A stretch of DNA of 64,000 nt, taken from NCBI RefSeq assembly GCF_020740795.1, contig NC_067294.1:496001-560000 (forward strand), in the 5' to 3' direction. Below, in pieces: positions 51,201 to 63,119 of this stretch. Source of the stretch: Apus apus (lineage: Eukaryota; Chordata; Aves; Apodiformes; Apodidae). The position numbers and the translations under genes were made by a program. Each line of letters opens with the position of its first letter. Position 1 is the first letter of the stretch. The notes beneath the pieces were generated by a model that saw only the letters and a program-made list of their open reading frames with translations, made no database searches and was not told the origin of the DNA.

Positions 51201-51924
51201 GGGCTGGCAGGGGGTGTAGCACCGACCCGGGCAGGGGTCTCCTCAGGGTCCCAGGTGCCTCCACCTCGAGGAAGCTCAGAGGAGCTTTGGAGCCCAGCGG
51301 TGGAGGTGCAGTTGGTGGGGGGTGGGTTTCATGGGAGGCAATGTTTGTTCTGCATTTCAAGTGCATCATTGCACTCTAAACAGTGTAAATTTAGCTCCTT
51401 TAAGCCTGATCTCCTGGGGATGAGATTTAAGTGTTTGAACTTTACTTGAAAGGAATATATTGATTAGGCTTTGATTTACTTGTTCCTTGCTGAAAAGAAA
51501 CTGGTTAATGACTCGTACCTGCCCTTTCATATTTTATTCATGTAATGGAGTCCCCTCTCATTCCCCTTTCCTCCTCAATACAATTTTGCCCAAAAGTCTG
51601 CAGTGCAATGAGGAGAAATAAAAGAAAAAGCAGTTGTCACACTGTGAATGTAATTGGTTCAGTAAGTACCATTTTTAAATTCCCTAGGCAAACCTCCCAG
51701 TCTCATGTCAATTAGTGCTTTATTCTGTAAACAGTGGCATGTCTAATTTAGACTGAGAGACTCAGGTAGTCAGCTTACTGCCTCCTGCAAAGAATAGGCA
51801 TGGAAGATGAACTGGTTTTCATAGATACCAAAAAAATCTTGTCCATTTTTTTGTAGAGTTGTGAAAAGAAATTAGCTTGACCTATGTGTGAAAGTTATTT
51901 TTCTACTTTCCTCTCCCCTCCTCA

Positions 51925-51950
51925 CCCCCCCCCCCCCCCCCCCCCCCCCC
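51925..51950 (+). repeat. Poly-C run, 26 bases
   Basis: Twenty-six consecutive C residues inside a pyrimidine-rich flank; the minus strand is poly-G. Long homopolymers of this kind are hard to sequence, so the exact length is uncertain. Confidence 0.9.
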
Positions 51951-53390
51951 ACTCCTGGTGACTCAAACTGAGAAATCCTTTTTCTTTTATCTTGACAGAG
52001 AGCACATCAGGGTAAGCCTTAGCCCCAGCCGGTTGTAGCTGAGCTCCAAGCTTGCTTCAGCCCACAAGATCTGAGCAAACATAGAGCAGATTATTACGGG
52101 TTCCGTGCACAGAGCCAGGAAGTGGAGGAGGAAGGGATGGTCCATGTGTCTTATCTGAAGTGAGTGGTTTTTGCATTCCACCAGATACAAAGCTGCTTCT
52201 CTCTGTTTGTGCTGAATCTTGAACTTAGATGGATTTCAAAGCAGAGAAGGACCTGGCAGTGGAGCAGCCTCCCTTGGCCGGAGCTGCCGGTGGTGGGGCT
52301 GGCTGTCCTGCTGCAGCGCGCAGGGCTTTGCACACCCAGGCAGCCATGCCCAGCATCCCCGGGCCTCATCGCTGCCTCCTTCCTTCACAGACCCGCCCTG
52401 GAGAGGCAATATTCACCTGCACCGTCCTCTGGTGGCCTTTTTTACTTCAGTATCACTTTCCTGCACTACAGAGACGGTTGTACCGGCTTTTGTGGGGAGT
52501 GTTGGTCCTCGCGCACCCAGTTGCTTGTGAAGAGCAGGAGTGAGGGGTTTTCCCTTTTAAAGAGGAACCGACCAAGGTGCAGGGATGTGCAGTTGGTCCA
52601 AGCACAGCAGTGGCAGAACCGGAATAAAGAGTGTGACCTAATTTGTGCAGCTGTGACCTGTCTTTTGTCCCCTCTACCTCCCCGGAGCAGCCTGTGCTGT
52701 CAGTGCTTCTTGTGCTCCCGGACGGTGGGAGAAACACTGAAAGTTACTCCAGGACTGAAAAATGCAAGGTCTGCTTTTTTCAAGGCTTCCCTGGTGTGTT
52801 GTGGGGTACCCTTTCTGATGTCTGAAATCCTGGCATTTATTTGTGTTTCCCCCCGCCCCAGGGTATTAAAGCAACGGGGGCACTTCTCCAGCAGCAGTGT
52901 GGGTGATTGTGCTCCTGACAAGCAGTTGTAAGGGCAACATCTGCCTGCAGGTAAGGAAAGCTGTTCAGAGTTTGTGATACCTATTGCATATTGTGCTCCT
53001 TCTAGTTCTACAAATAAATGTTTGGGGGGTTGGTCCATTATGAATAGCATGCAACTTTGAGGAATTTTCAATAAAAATAATGAACTGCTGCAGTGTGACT
53101 CATCACTGTTCCAGAGATTCTGAATAGTATTGATGATAGTTGATGAAGATGACTTCTGTGTCCTGTATTTCATCCTCTTCTCTCTGTTAATCTGTCACAA
53201 GTGCCATAGTCTCAGTAAAATAAAATATTGGTCCTATCTAAGAATTTCTACTCAGAGGTAGTATCTTCATGGCTTATCTGTGGAGGGGAGATTGGGTCAA
53301 CTCTTAAATTAGCTTCAGAGCAAGAGCAAATGGCTATTGATTACCTCCTAATAAATGTTTTTCTAAAATCTGTTATCTCTGCTTTTGCAG

Positions 53391-53489
53391 GAGATGTATT
53401 TTTATAGAGTTTCTCTGGAACTACGTATCTTTATTGCTATCAGAATTCCCAGGCTATTATCTGAACTTTACCGGTACAGTTTTACTGAG
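53391..53489 (+). other. Candidate exon of unknown gene (33 codons)
   Basis: A 99-base segment is flanked by a strong acceptor (ctctgcttttgcag|) and a strong donor (GAG|GTAAGA). It is open in the phase-0 frame (EMYFYRVSLELRIF...) and also open in a second frame. I do not recognise the peptide, and it does not match the missing PRELID2 exons. It could be an exon of a non-coding RNA, a lineage-specific PRELID2 isoform, or chance. Confidence 0.25.
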
Positions 53490-56400
53490 GTAAGAGCATT
53501 TAATATGCACAGCTGGAAGAAAAGACCACCACAGACTACAAATGGTTTACAAAAGCTTACAGATTTGTACCACTTAAGGGAATGTTGATCACGTAATTCA
53601 GGGAGGAACAAGTGTAAGCTTGGAAACAGCATCTTCCTGTCAACCGGTGCTATAACCTCTAGAGCCTGAGCATTCAGCAAAAGAACATGGAGCAACAAAG
53701 CTAAATAGCCCTTGTTGCTCTGAAGATACCCTTGCTGGGTCAGGCAGAGGCTCTGTGCCTGGCACGGGGTGCAGGCACACACACCCACCAGCTCTTTTTT
53801 TCACACTGAATTCTGTGGGATGGGGACAACACACCCCAGAGATGGAGCTTGGGCTCGGCCACAGAGCTGAGGGTGGTTTTCTGTTCCCTGCTCGAGTCAC
53901 TCCCTAGCTCTGCTCTGTGTTGGGAATACTTGGTTATTACACCCCTGCCAGCAGGGTTATTTGCAGCTGTAAAGACTCATTTCAAGTTTTGCATGTATTT
54001 GAATTCTTTCAAAAAGGATTTCGCTTGTATTGCTTCTGAATAGAAGGAAAAGAAACCTGGAGGGGAGTTACCCAGTGCAAGTTAAGTTCCCTACAAAGTG
54101 TGTCTCACACTCTTTTCCTCCTTTTGTTCCACACATCACATCAGCACAGCTTTATTTTAAACTTTTAATTTAAAATTCAGATAAGTGCAAGCTGTCTTTG
54201 ATACCCTTTACTGAGTTAAGGTAACACCCACTTTACAAATAGCACCATCAAAGTCAGTGTTTGCTCTTTGTGGAGATTTGAACCAGCTATTTGGTGGCCC
54301 AAAGCCAAAATAATCTGCTTTGCATTTTTCATCGTGGGTTGTGGTTTATTTTCTCAAGTGTGATGTAAACTCTTCCTTGTGCTGTGCCTGAGTTCTGTGG
54401 TCCTGCTTTTTTCCCATATTTAATCATCTCAAATATCTCCCTCTGCAGGGAAATGAAGACACTAGGAGAGGGCCCAGCAGCAGCCTGTGGCCACGCACCA
54501 GCTCCCAGCCATGTAAATCCATGGGCCTTTGCTTCCAGGGCTGTACGTTTATGGGATGGGAAATGCTGTGTCCACACCTTGTGCTGGCATGTCCTGAGGA
54601 AGTGACTATATTTTGTGTTGGCATAATGGAACAAAATATTTTCCTTCATCTTGCTTGTTTTGGTTGTTAACTGATTGTTGTGAATTTGGATTCACAGTAA
54701 ATATTTATGAAGTGTAATGGCCCAGACTAAGCACATTCATTAGTGTATTTATTTTTATTGAGTTGCTACTTAGTACGTCTGAGGAAATTATCAAATTACT
54801 TCTATTTCAACTGCAGTGTACAATTTTAGGACTACCATTTTTATTCTTGTATCACTCTGTACTTTGGAATAGGATATGAAGCACTTGTGTTTGCCCTCAA
54901 AGCAGAAGGAGTCTTTGAGTAATGAAAGTCCAGTAAAATCCAGTCTCTTCAAAATCCATCTGAGTTGCCCATCTGCTCATCTGAAAGAGAAGGTGTAAGA
55001 CTTCTCCTGGGAACAAGGTGCTTTTTTGTGAGGCTTGGGAGTCTGGTCGGGTGGTGGCATTGCCTGGCCCTCAGACCAGACCTGATGTCCCCTTTCACAC
55101 CATCTGTAAGACACTGAGTCTTGTTACACTCATCTCTAGGCATAAAGGGAATCCACAAATTGCTAAAAAAAAAAAAAAAAAAGAAGACAAATCTCCCTGA
55201 TTGTCAATTTTCTGTGACTGTTCAAATGTTTAAGGCTGTCACTGACTGCAGTCCTGATGGCCGAGCCCGGGTTGCAGCAGCAGGAGCTCTGGACGTGGGG
55301 AGAAGAGAGGAGCTGAAGCTGCTGAAAGTGAAGCCTGACACAAAACCACCCCGAGGGACACGTGGCTGGATCATGGATCAGATTGAGTAGCAGAGGAGTG
55401 GGGAGTGAATCTCCGTCGGGTGCTGCCGTGGTCCTGTTTAAAACACAGCTGGAAGGCTGCCAGTCCTAGCCCTGACAGGCATTTTATGACAACTTTGAGT
55501 ACACCGGTTAACTAAATTCATGATAGTTTTGCTGTGCTCTAAACCCATTGTTTTAAAAGGCTGTTTCCAGCTTTTGGGCCTGTGTTATTTTTTGCTGTGT
55601 TTATTTCTTGTTTTGTGAATGGTGTTTTGTGTTTTTCTCACTAATGGGACAAACATTTCAGTAAGAGTGGCAAGATTTAAAGCACTTAACTCCTTTAATA
55701 TTAATAAGTTGCTTTATTTTGAGTCGTAACAGGGCCTTGGGGAAAGCTACATTTCTAGTTACCTTTGCAGCTGGAAGTGCTCGCCTGCCGAGGAGAGGAG
55801 CCCAGTGGGAAACTCACAGCCTGCCCCAGCTGGGACGTGTGGCCTCCAGCTGGGGCAGTGGGGTTGGGGCAGTGGGGCTCTGTGTCCCTGGGATGCAGGG
55901 CAGGCACAGCCCGGGCCGGTGGTCTGCAACGCACAGGCCCTTTTCTTGACGGCAGAGATGGAGGAGAACCCCCCCCCCATGTCCTGTTGCAGCCCCCGAT
56001 GTAGAAGAGCCAAAGCGTGTGAGAGAACTGCAGAGGGAACTGGGGGAGACCGGGTGTGGGATCCCATTCCAGCTGGGCTGGAGGAGCTGGGCTGTGGCAC
56101 TGACCTCCCAAATCTTGCTGAATTTGAGTGGAGCTTTGTTGCTTGTTTCAGTGAATGATCCGCTCACCTGAGCTACTGCCTGGAAGCTGGGATTGGCCAA
56201 AAGCCTAAACCAGTGACACTGGCAGGCGAGAGTCAGGAGAGACCAGAGGCCTGTTAGACCCAGAACACTGATTCCATCTGAGCCCGAGGGGCTTTAGTTT
56301 GCCTTAGCTGAAGAAACAAAGTGCCCAGATAAATGGACTGGCACAGATCTTCTGTACAATTTAGAAATTCAATTTTAAAAGTGCTGGAGAGGTTGTGGAC

Positions 56401-57144
56401 AGTATTTTCCTTCTAAAAAAAAAATTAAAAAATCAAATCCCCATTATATTTTCAAAGGAAATGAAGAATACCCATGATTGGATCCTTGCAAAGGGAAAAT
56501 AATTTCATTTACTCCCATGATCGGTTAGGAAAGGCTTGAGAAAGGGCTGTTGCCATCGGGAGGCAGGTCGTGGTTCAGAGCAGAGCATTGGAAAACCTGT
56601 CACATTTGCTGTTGCCTTGTAAACAGAAAATGTTGTAAACGTTTCTGACATTTGAAAGGACATCGCTGTGATTTGAGGTCACCAGCACCAGCTCTGGGGA
56701 AGAGGCAGTTACATCTCCACCGTTTTTTTTTCTGTAGCTGCCAGATGCCAGTCGAGTGAAATCTAAATTGTTCCAAGTGTCAGGAATCGGCTCTGGTTAG
56801 TGCAGGAATCAAATGTTTTGTTCTTCAAAGGCACAGGCTGGTTCCGAGGCACGGAGCTGCCAGCTCTCCCGGGATCAGCCCCCACACCCGCTGCCTGGGC
56901 CGGAGGAGCTGCCCCTGACCGCGATGCTGCTGCACCAGAAAGGGTTCAAGCACCCGGAGGTACAGCGGGATTTCCAGGAACAGGGGTTGCCATGTGGGAA
57001 CCCGCCAGAGGCTGCTGGGCTGCTGGCTCTTGGGGCCAGGAGCCTATGGAGCCTGTGGAGCATCCCCTCTTCCTCCTCCTGCTCCCCATCTCCTCCTCCT
57101 CTTCTTCTTTTCCTCCTCCGACTCAGCTCTTGTCCTCCTCCTGC

Positions 57145-59115
57145 TCATTCTCCTCTTCCACTCCTCCTCCTCCCCCTCCCTGGGTGGCATTCCCTTGCTT
57201 GGGAAGCAAATGCTGGAGAGCATCCGTAAAGCCGCAGAGGTTCAGCTTTGCGGTTCTGGTCCCAGCCAAGCCCCGGGACGGGTGGGCTCGCCGTGGCTCC
57301 CCTCTCACCCCTGGCCCGTGCTCGGTGGCCGGACCCGGGGCTCTGCCGGGCTGGAGGACCCGCGGCCACAGCCACCCCCTCGACCCCATCTGTGCCACGG
57401 AGCTGGGCACAAACTCTCTAACTGGGTGTCGTGTTCTCCGATCTCTCTGCAGGACTCCCTCACGCCTATTTTGCACTCACTTCAGTTCTCATTTGTCTTA
57501 AACACCCGCGAGGCTCCAGCCAGAGGAGCTGACTGGGCTCCTTCGGCTGTCCCGGCCTTTGCCAAGCGGAGCAGTGAGGCCGTGGAGTGCCAGGCTTTTG
57601 TGTGCCCCGTTGATACCGCTCGGGACCTTGCAACCCCGTTGCTCTGCCTTGATTGATTCCTTCTCATTATCAGCCCTGAATTATCTGTAGAGGTAAATGA
57701 CAAGGCTCTATTTTCTCATACTGCTTGATCCTTTATACAAAATGGATCCAACGAAGTTGCTAATGGAAAAGCTTTTAACCCCCGGAGGCGGAGGGTGATC
57801 CCTGGCCCTGCCGGAGAGCGCGACAGGAGGAGCCGGGGCTGCCACAGGCTGCAGAGCCCGGGGCCCCCTGCAGCCCCCCCTCGACTTGCTGGAAATGTAA
57901 TAGGCAGCCCAAGGTGACTGGCACAGCAGCAGGGACAAACTGCTTCAGAAATGAAAGAGAACAGAAAGGACAAATCCATTCCCCTATCGGGTGGCAGGGT
58001 CACTTAACCCGCAGGTCCTGGCTTCCCCCCCGGCTTCGGGCTGCGGCTGCTGACGGGGCAAGTCCAAGGTGGTTTTTTTAGCCAGTTCTGAGGGTTAAAC
58101 AGATCAGTGGATTTTAGTACACGCCAGCTTTCCTTACTCCGAGAATTTCCAGTCCCTCCTTGAGCTCTCCCAGCCCAAGTCCACACAAAACAAACAGTTC
58201 GTTGCCCCGATTAGGTTTCCTTGCGCCCGGTGGAGCTGTGACACGGCACCCGGGGACCGCTCCCTCCGGGCCGGGCCGGGCCGGGCCGGGCCGGGCCGGG
58301 CCGGGCACAGGGCGCCGTGCCGAGCGGCTGCCGAATGCACGGGGGGGGGCGGCAAAAAAAGAAAGAAAGAAAAACAAGCGGGCTGGGCATTTGGGGAGAA
58401 AGATGCAGCAAATATTTACGCAGAGAAAATCCATCAAATGGTGATGAATCTCATTGACGGGAGAGCTGGGTGTATCTGGGTGGCTGTAGCTCCTACTGCT
58501 GTTTATTGCGGCTGGAGTTGGTTTCGGGGTTCCCCCCTAACGTACTTGTCCCGAGGCGATGGTGGGGGGAGAGGGCAGAAGGGTTTGTGCTATTTCCATT
58601 CCCCGAACACGGCCCGCGGGGTCCTCTGGGGCTCCTCCGTGCAGGTGTGTGGGCTGCGGGTGCTGATGGTGCCCCTGACACCTGAGGACCCCACCCCGAG
58701 CCCACCCACCCGTTGATTTAATCTCCTTGGGTTAGCGGGGGGCTGTGCTGGCCGGGGGAGGAGCTGCCCCGTGCCCCTCCCCGGGGGACCTGCCTCGGCA
58801 GGAGGGTCCCGCCGGCTCTGGGGGTCCCGCGGCTGTGGCAGGTGGGGTCCCTGCTCGTGGGCATTTCCCAGGGGAGGGGGTGGCCGGGCCTCCTGGTGGG
58901 CTGTGCTTGGGGGGGCGGTATTCACCAGGCCATGTGGGGACTGTGGCAATTGTGGTTCTGTTGTGGTGCGGGGGCCGGGGTCCGTCTCGCCCGCCGCTCG
59001 CCTGTTGCTGGGGGGGACAGGGGGCTGTGCTCCCCGTCCTGGGGAGGGGTGGCGGGAACAGGCGGGGTCGCAGCTCTGGCCCTGCCACCAGCAGGGTCCG
59101 TGTTTCCCCTTTGGC
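57145..59115. promoter_or_regulatory. Large orphan CpG-rich block
   Basis: About 2 kb of high G+C with dense CpG in several patches (57.24-57.40, 57.78-57.87, 58.20-58.33, 58.60-59.06 kb). It includes an eight-copy CCGGG array. The size and CpG density are typical of a promoter of a broadly expressed or developmental gene, yet I see no coding exon next to it on either strand. In the human map the next gene beyond PRELID2 is KCTD16; I see none of its coding sequence here. Confidence 0.55.
58266..58305 (+). repeat. (CCGGG)8 array
   Basis: Eight uninterrupted copies of CCGGG inside the CpG-rich block, followed shortly by a run of nine G residues at about 58340 and an AAAG-rich stretch. The G strand has G-triplet spacing suitable for quadruplex formation. 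Confidence 0.95.
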
Positions 59116-60410
59116 TTGTGTGGCTAGTCCCAGCTCCCTAAACTGGGGGGTCCGTCAGGCTCCAGATTTAAAGCCCTTCCTTTTTTAGGGGGCAATTTAC
59201 AGCTGTTGTGAATCTCGGCATGACTGGCTTTACCAAAATATATGTATGCTCCCCCAATATCCTCGCTGATACGTGTTGTAAAGGAAAGTGTTACTCTGGC
59301 CATGAAAGAAAACCTAAACAGCCTAATTCCTTTAAAAAATAATGTTAACTTAAACCAGCTTTCAGTGCGAAGCTTATCAGCAAACTTTGTGTTCCTTCGC
59401 TCTACGTAGTTTTCTTGCCTTCCTAACACTTCTGAAAAGAGATTTTAGATACTTAAAACTGGTCAGATAAAAGCTGTTGTGTGAAGGCTCTGAGTCAGTG
59501 CACCATGAATAAAACAAAATACTAGAATACGTCTCTTTAACAAGTAAACATAATATATCTTAACCTGAAAGCCCCATTAATTTCTCTCTACCTGTCGAGA
59601 GAGAGGCTGCAGCTGCTTTTCTCTGCAGGCAGTGCAGAAGTTGCCCTTCACTAGGAGGAAATGTTAAGTAAACCAGGGTAGTAATTAACAAAAACCCAAC
59701 ATGACTAAAATTGTTCTACCAGGCAGAAAAGTGTGATTAAATACAGATAAGTTCTTCCTACCACAGCAACTGGGTTTGAACCACTGAGGGAGAGTGCTGT
59801 GATTGAATTCAGAAGCACAGCAGCAAATTACTAACAACTGCTTGCTTTTTTTTTTTTTTTTTATGGTGGTGTTTATTTAACTTCTTCTTTAGTCTTTGAC
59901 TTAGTGTAGTATTTTTATCTTTGTTACAACCCCCCGCCAGCAGTTCCTCTTATTTTATAAAGCAGAGAAAGCAAGGTCATAGATACAGGCATTAAGAGTT
60001 TTGGGGGTGGTTGGGGGGGATTGTTTAGGGCTGTAACCACCAACCACTGCTGGTGCCCGTGTCACACCAACACTCCCTCCCTCCTGTAGTGCTCAGGCCC
60101 CAGGTGGTGTCACCTTGGCAGCAAGGGTGCCACTGTCCCCCCTCTGCTCTGTGGGCAGGGGGTGGCTGTGGCTCCCCCGAGGGACAGACGGTGTTTTGCG
60201 CTGAGGGCACAAAAGCGGGCACGGAACTCGCTAGCGTACCGTGACCTACTTTACAGCCTTTTTTGTTTGGTTGGTTGTTGTTGTTTTTGTTGGTGTTTGG
60301 TTGGTTTTTTTTCCCCTCAAAGTACTGGGAAAACTGCCAAAAAGTGAAGTCTTAATTTTTCTGAGGCCGGCCCCTTCTTTACCTTCTGTCTGCCCGTGCT
60401 GGAGAGCTGG

Positions 60411-60460
60411 CAGCGGGGTCTGCAGCCCAGCGGGGTCTGCAGCCCAGCGGGGTCCTGCCG
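60411..60460 (+). repeat. Short tandem repeat, about 18-base unit
   Basis: The unit CAGCGGGGTCTGCAGCC recurs nearly three times in a row, with the last copy diverging at GGGGTCCTGCC. Probably a small minisatellite. Confidence 0.75.
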
Positions 60461-61472
60461 GGGTGCTGGGGGGGTTTGGTGGCAGTGAGCTCCTGCTGGG
60501 GTGTTAGAGAAGGCTTTGGGTGAGGAGCTGTGGTTTCAAAATGCCTCCCTCCTTGCTGAAGTGGCCCAGCCTGGGCTGAATGGGAGCTGGTGAGGGGAAT
60601 GCTTGGTCAGTTTTCTTGTGCTGAGGTGGATTTACAGGAACACACTTTTAATATGCAACCAATTCTGGGTTTGAAATTGGCTAGAAAATGCCCAGGAGCG
60701 TACACAAAACTAATTTGCTTTTCTCTGTAAGATCAGCATGGCTGGAAGGCAAACATTTGCATAGGAACAGTCACTGTAGGTGCAGAGTCTGTTGCTTGCT
60801 TCTGTCCGGCTCCAGCAGGGAGCACTGGAACCAGCAGCACCAGCACCTCTGGCTCCTCCTGGGGAAAGCTGGAGAACAGCCCAGACCCAGTTAACCTGCA
60901 ATAGCCCTGGTGATGGTGGTTCTGGGGTGTGAACCTGAACAGATATGGGCTTCTCTGGGCTCAGATGGTGACTCTTCAAGCATGGGAACTACTTTAATTA
61001 AGATGAAATCTCCTTTACATAGAAGAAGAGAGGAAAGAAGCTTGTGTGTTTTCACTGTGGTCTTTGTTTTCTGTGGAAAATCGTGTTCCGGCTTCTGCTG
61101 GGGGAGTTGGGAACTCCCCAAGAGTCTGGTAGCCTTGGCTCCATGGAGCCTTTCCCAGTGTTCCACCTGTTGGTTTTAAACCAACTTCTGGTAACAAAGG
61201 AGGAGCCTTAACTAAAGGCTCCTCGAAGTCCTGGTTTGGCACCTGGGCTGGTGCTGGGTGCCTGCCCCCAGGGTGGCCATCAGGACCCTGCTGTCGGCTT
61301 CCAGCTGCTTTCTCCAGTTGTTTGGTGGATTCTCTCTGACCTTTTTAAAGTAGAAATAAGTTGGGCTCATCAGTCAAATTAATTTCTCCTAGGTGCACTT
61401 TGTTAGTTGACTTTAAAAGGAAGGAAAAGAATTATACTGAATGTGGCAATTAATCTGAATTGTTTTCTGCAG

Positions 61473-61574
61473 CGGCCTTTGGATCCTGCTGGAAACATAA
61501 ACGAGCAGCAGGCAAGGGGCTGTGGTGCTGCAGTCCCAATTAGAGTGCCTTCTGCTCGAGTTCAGAGGCTGCAG
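61473..61574 (+). other. Candidate exon of unknown gene (34 codons)
   Basis: A 102-base segment between a strong acceptor (tgaattgttttctgcag|) and a good donor (CAG|GTAATT), open in phase 0 (RPLDPAGNINEQQARGCG...). The length is a multiple of three and both ends are phase 0. The peptide is not one I recognise. It may be an exon of an unannotated transcript or a chance arrangement. Confidence 0.28.
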
Positions 61575-63095
61575 GTAATTTATACAAAGTGCTCACAGTG
61601 CTTTGGATGTTTTAGCTTGATGGGGAAGAAAAGGAGGTCAGCGTTCACCTGAAATATGCCTGTTATTAGCTGCACTTCTCGGTGTTTCTGCAAGGCATAA
61701 TTTAAAAACAATTTTTCTGAATTGCACCATCTGGAGGAAGAAAAAAAAAAATCAATAATGTATTTACATGAGGCTGAGCAGCTCTCCCCACGCTGGCGGT
61801 GTCAGTGGATGCAGGCTGTATTGCTCTGCCGTTCCAGGTGATGGATCCAGGAAATGCGCTGCCGGGCACCGGCACAAGAGCTGAGTCGGTGCCTCGGGAT
61901 GTGCAGCAGCACGATGGGTGGGCTGGGCTCCTAGGCTGGAGCTCTTGTCCTTGCAGGCATCTCCCAGCCAGGGTGGCTGCTGGTCAGTGAAGGGAGTTCC
62001 TGGAGCTGAGTCTTGTCTGGAAGCTCGAACTCCCAGCAGAGCAGGAGCAATGCTGCAGAAGAGCAGAGTGGCTGGCTGCTGCCTCCTGATCCAACGTGAA
62101 ACCTGGAGTTGGAGCCAGACTGGGTCATCCCTCGTGGATGTTGCTGGCTTGCTGCTGTGTCTCCCTACTTCCTGGAGATGGGTCACATGGTCCCATCACC
62201 CCTGCAAGCTTCATCCAAAATCTTCCAAATCTGAGTGAGTGAAGGAAAAGAGTGATTTATTTCTGGCTTTATGTATGGGCTCAGGTTACTTGCCATAGAA
62301 AGCGTGGTGCACAGTACCAGATTCATGTAGCAATAAAACCATGGGCTTGCATCAGCAACAAAGTAGGACCATCCCTACCTCTTCAGCTCATGGCTGAGGC
62401 ATGATTAATTGGAAATTAACCTCGTGGATGAGGCATTTCTCTTGTGGGTTGTGATGGCTAATTGCTCTTCCATTCCCTAGAGTGGGTCCCAGCACCCTGC
62501 TGTGGTCAGCATGGCTTGGGTGGAGGGATGCAGACCCCCCGGGGTGCTGAAACTTCAACTCCATAACTCTTGCTGCCACTTTGAAAATACTGTGCAATCT
62601 GGGGCTGTGTGCCTGCCCCCACTGAGATTGTGAGAAGGAAAAAGCAAAACCCCAGGTCCTGGGGTTGCTGCAGGTGAATCCTGTAGCATTAATTTCTTCC
62701 AGTTGTAAACCAGGTAATTATTTACCCCATCCTCAGCTTGCTGTGAGAAGTAATTAGTTATCACTGTGGTGATGCTCTGAACACAGCCATGGTACTTAGT
62801 GCTGCTTTCCAGACAAATGAGGTTGGAGAACTTCTGATCACATCAACAGGAGGAAGGAGCACATCTGGCTCAGTGAAACGAGGCCAAGCCCCAGTGGCAT
62901 TAGTTGCACAGAGGCAAGGCTAAAGCTGGATTCCATGGCAATGGAGAGCACTTGTGAAGGATTTTTTTGTTGGAGGAAAAAACCCACTGCAGGGTCTGGC
63001 AGAGTTCCTGGCCGCCCAGGGCCGTCACTGTCCCTCACTGGAGGAGCCAGTGGCGTTTGCTGGGGGGGCTGAAATGCCTTTTGCAGATGTCACAG

Positions 63096-63119
63096 AAATA
63101 TCACTTTGCAGTGATATTT
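63096..63119. repeat. Perfect 10-bp hairpin with 4-base loop
   Basis: AAATATCACT and AGTGATATTT are exact reverse complements separated by TTGC. Too short for a microRNA precursor by itself. Function unknown. Confidence 0.85.

Noticed and set aside
56800..57656. Frames of 220-233 codons with serine/proline runs
   Set aside because: The runs are translations of a TCC-rich tract; no conserved domain.
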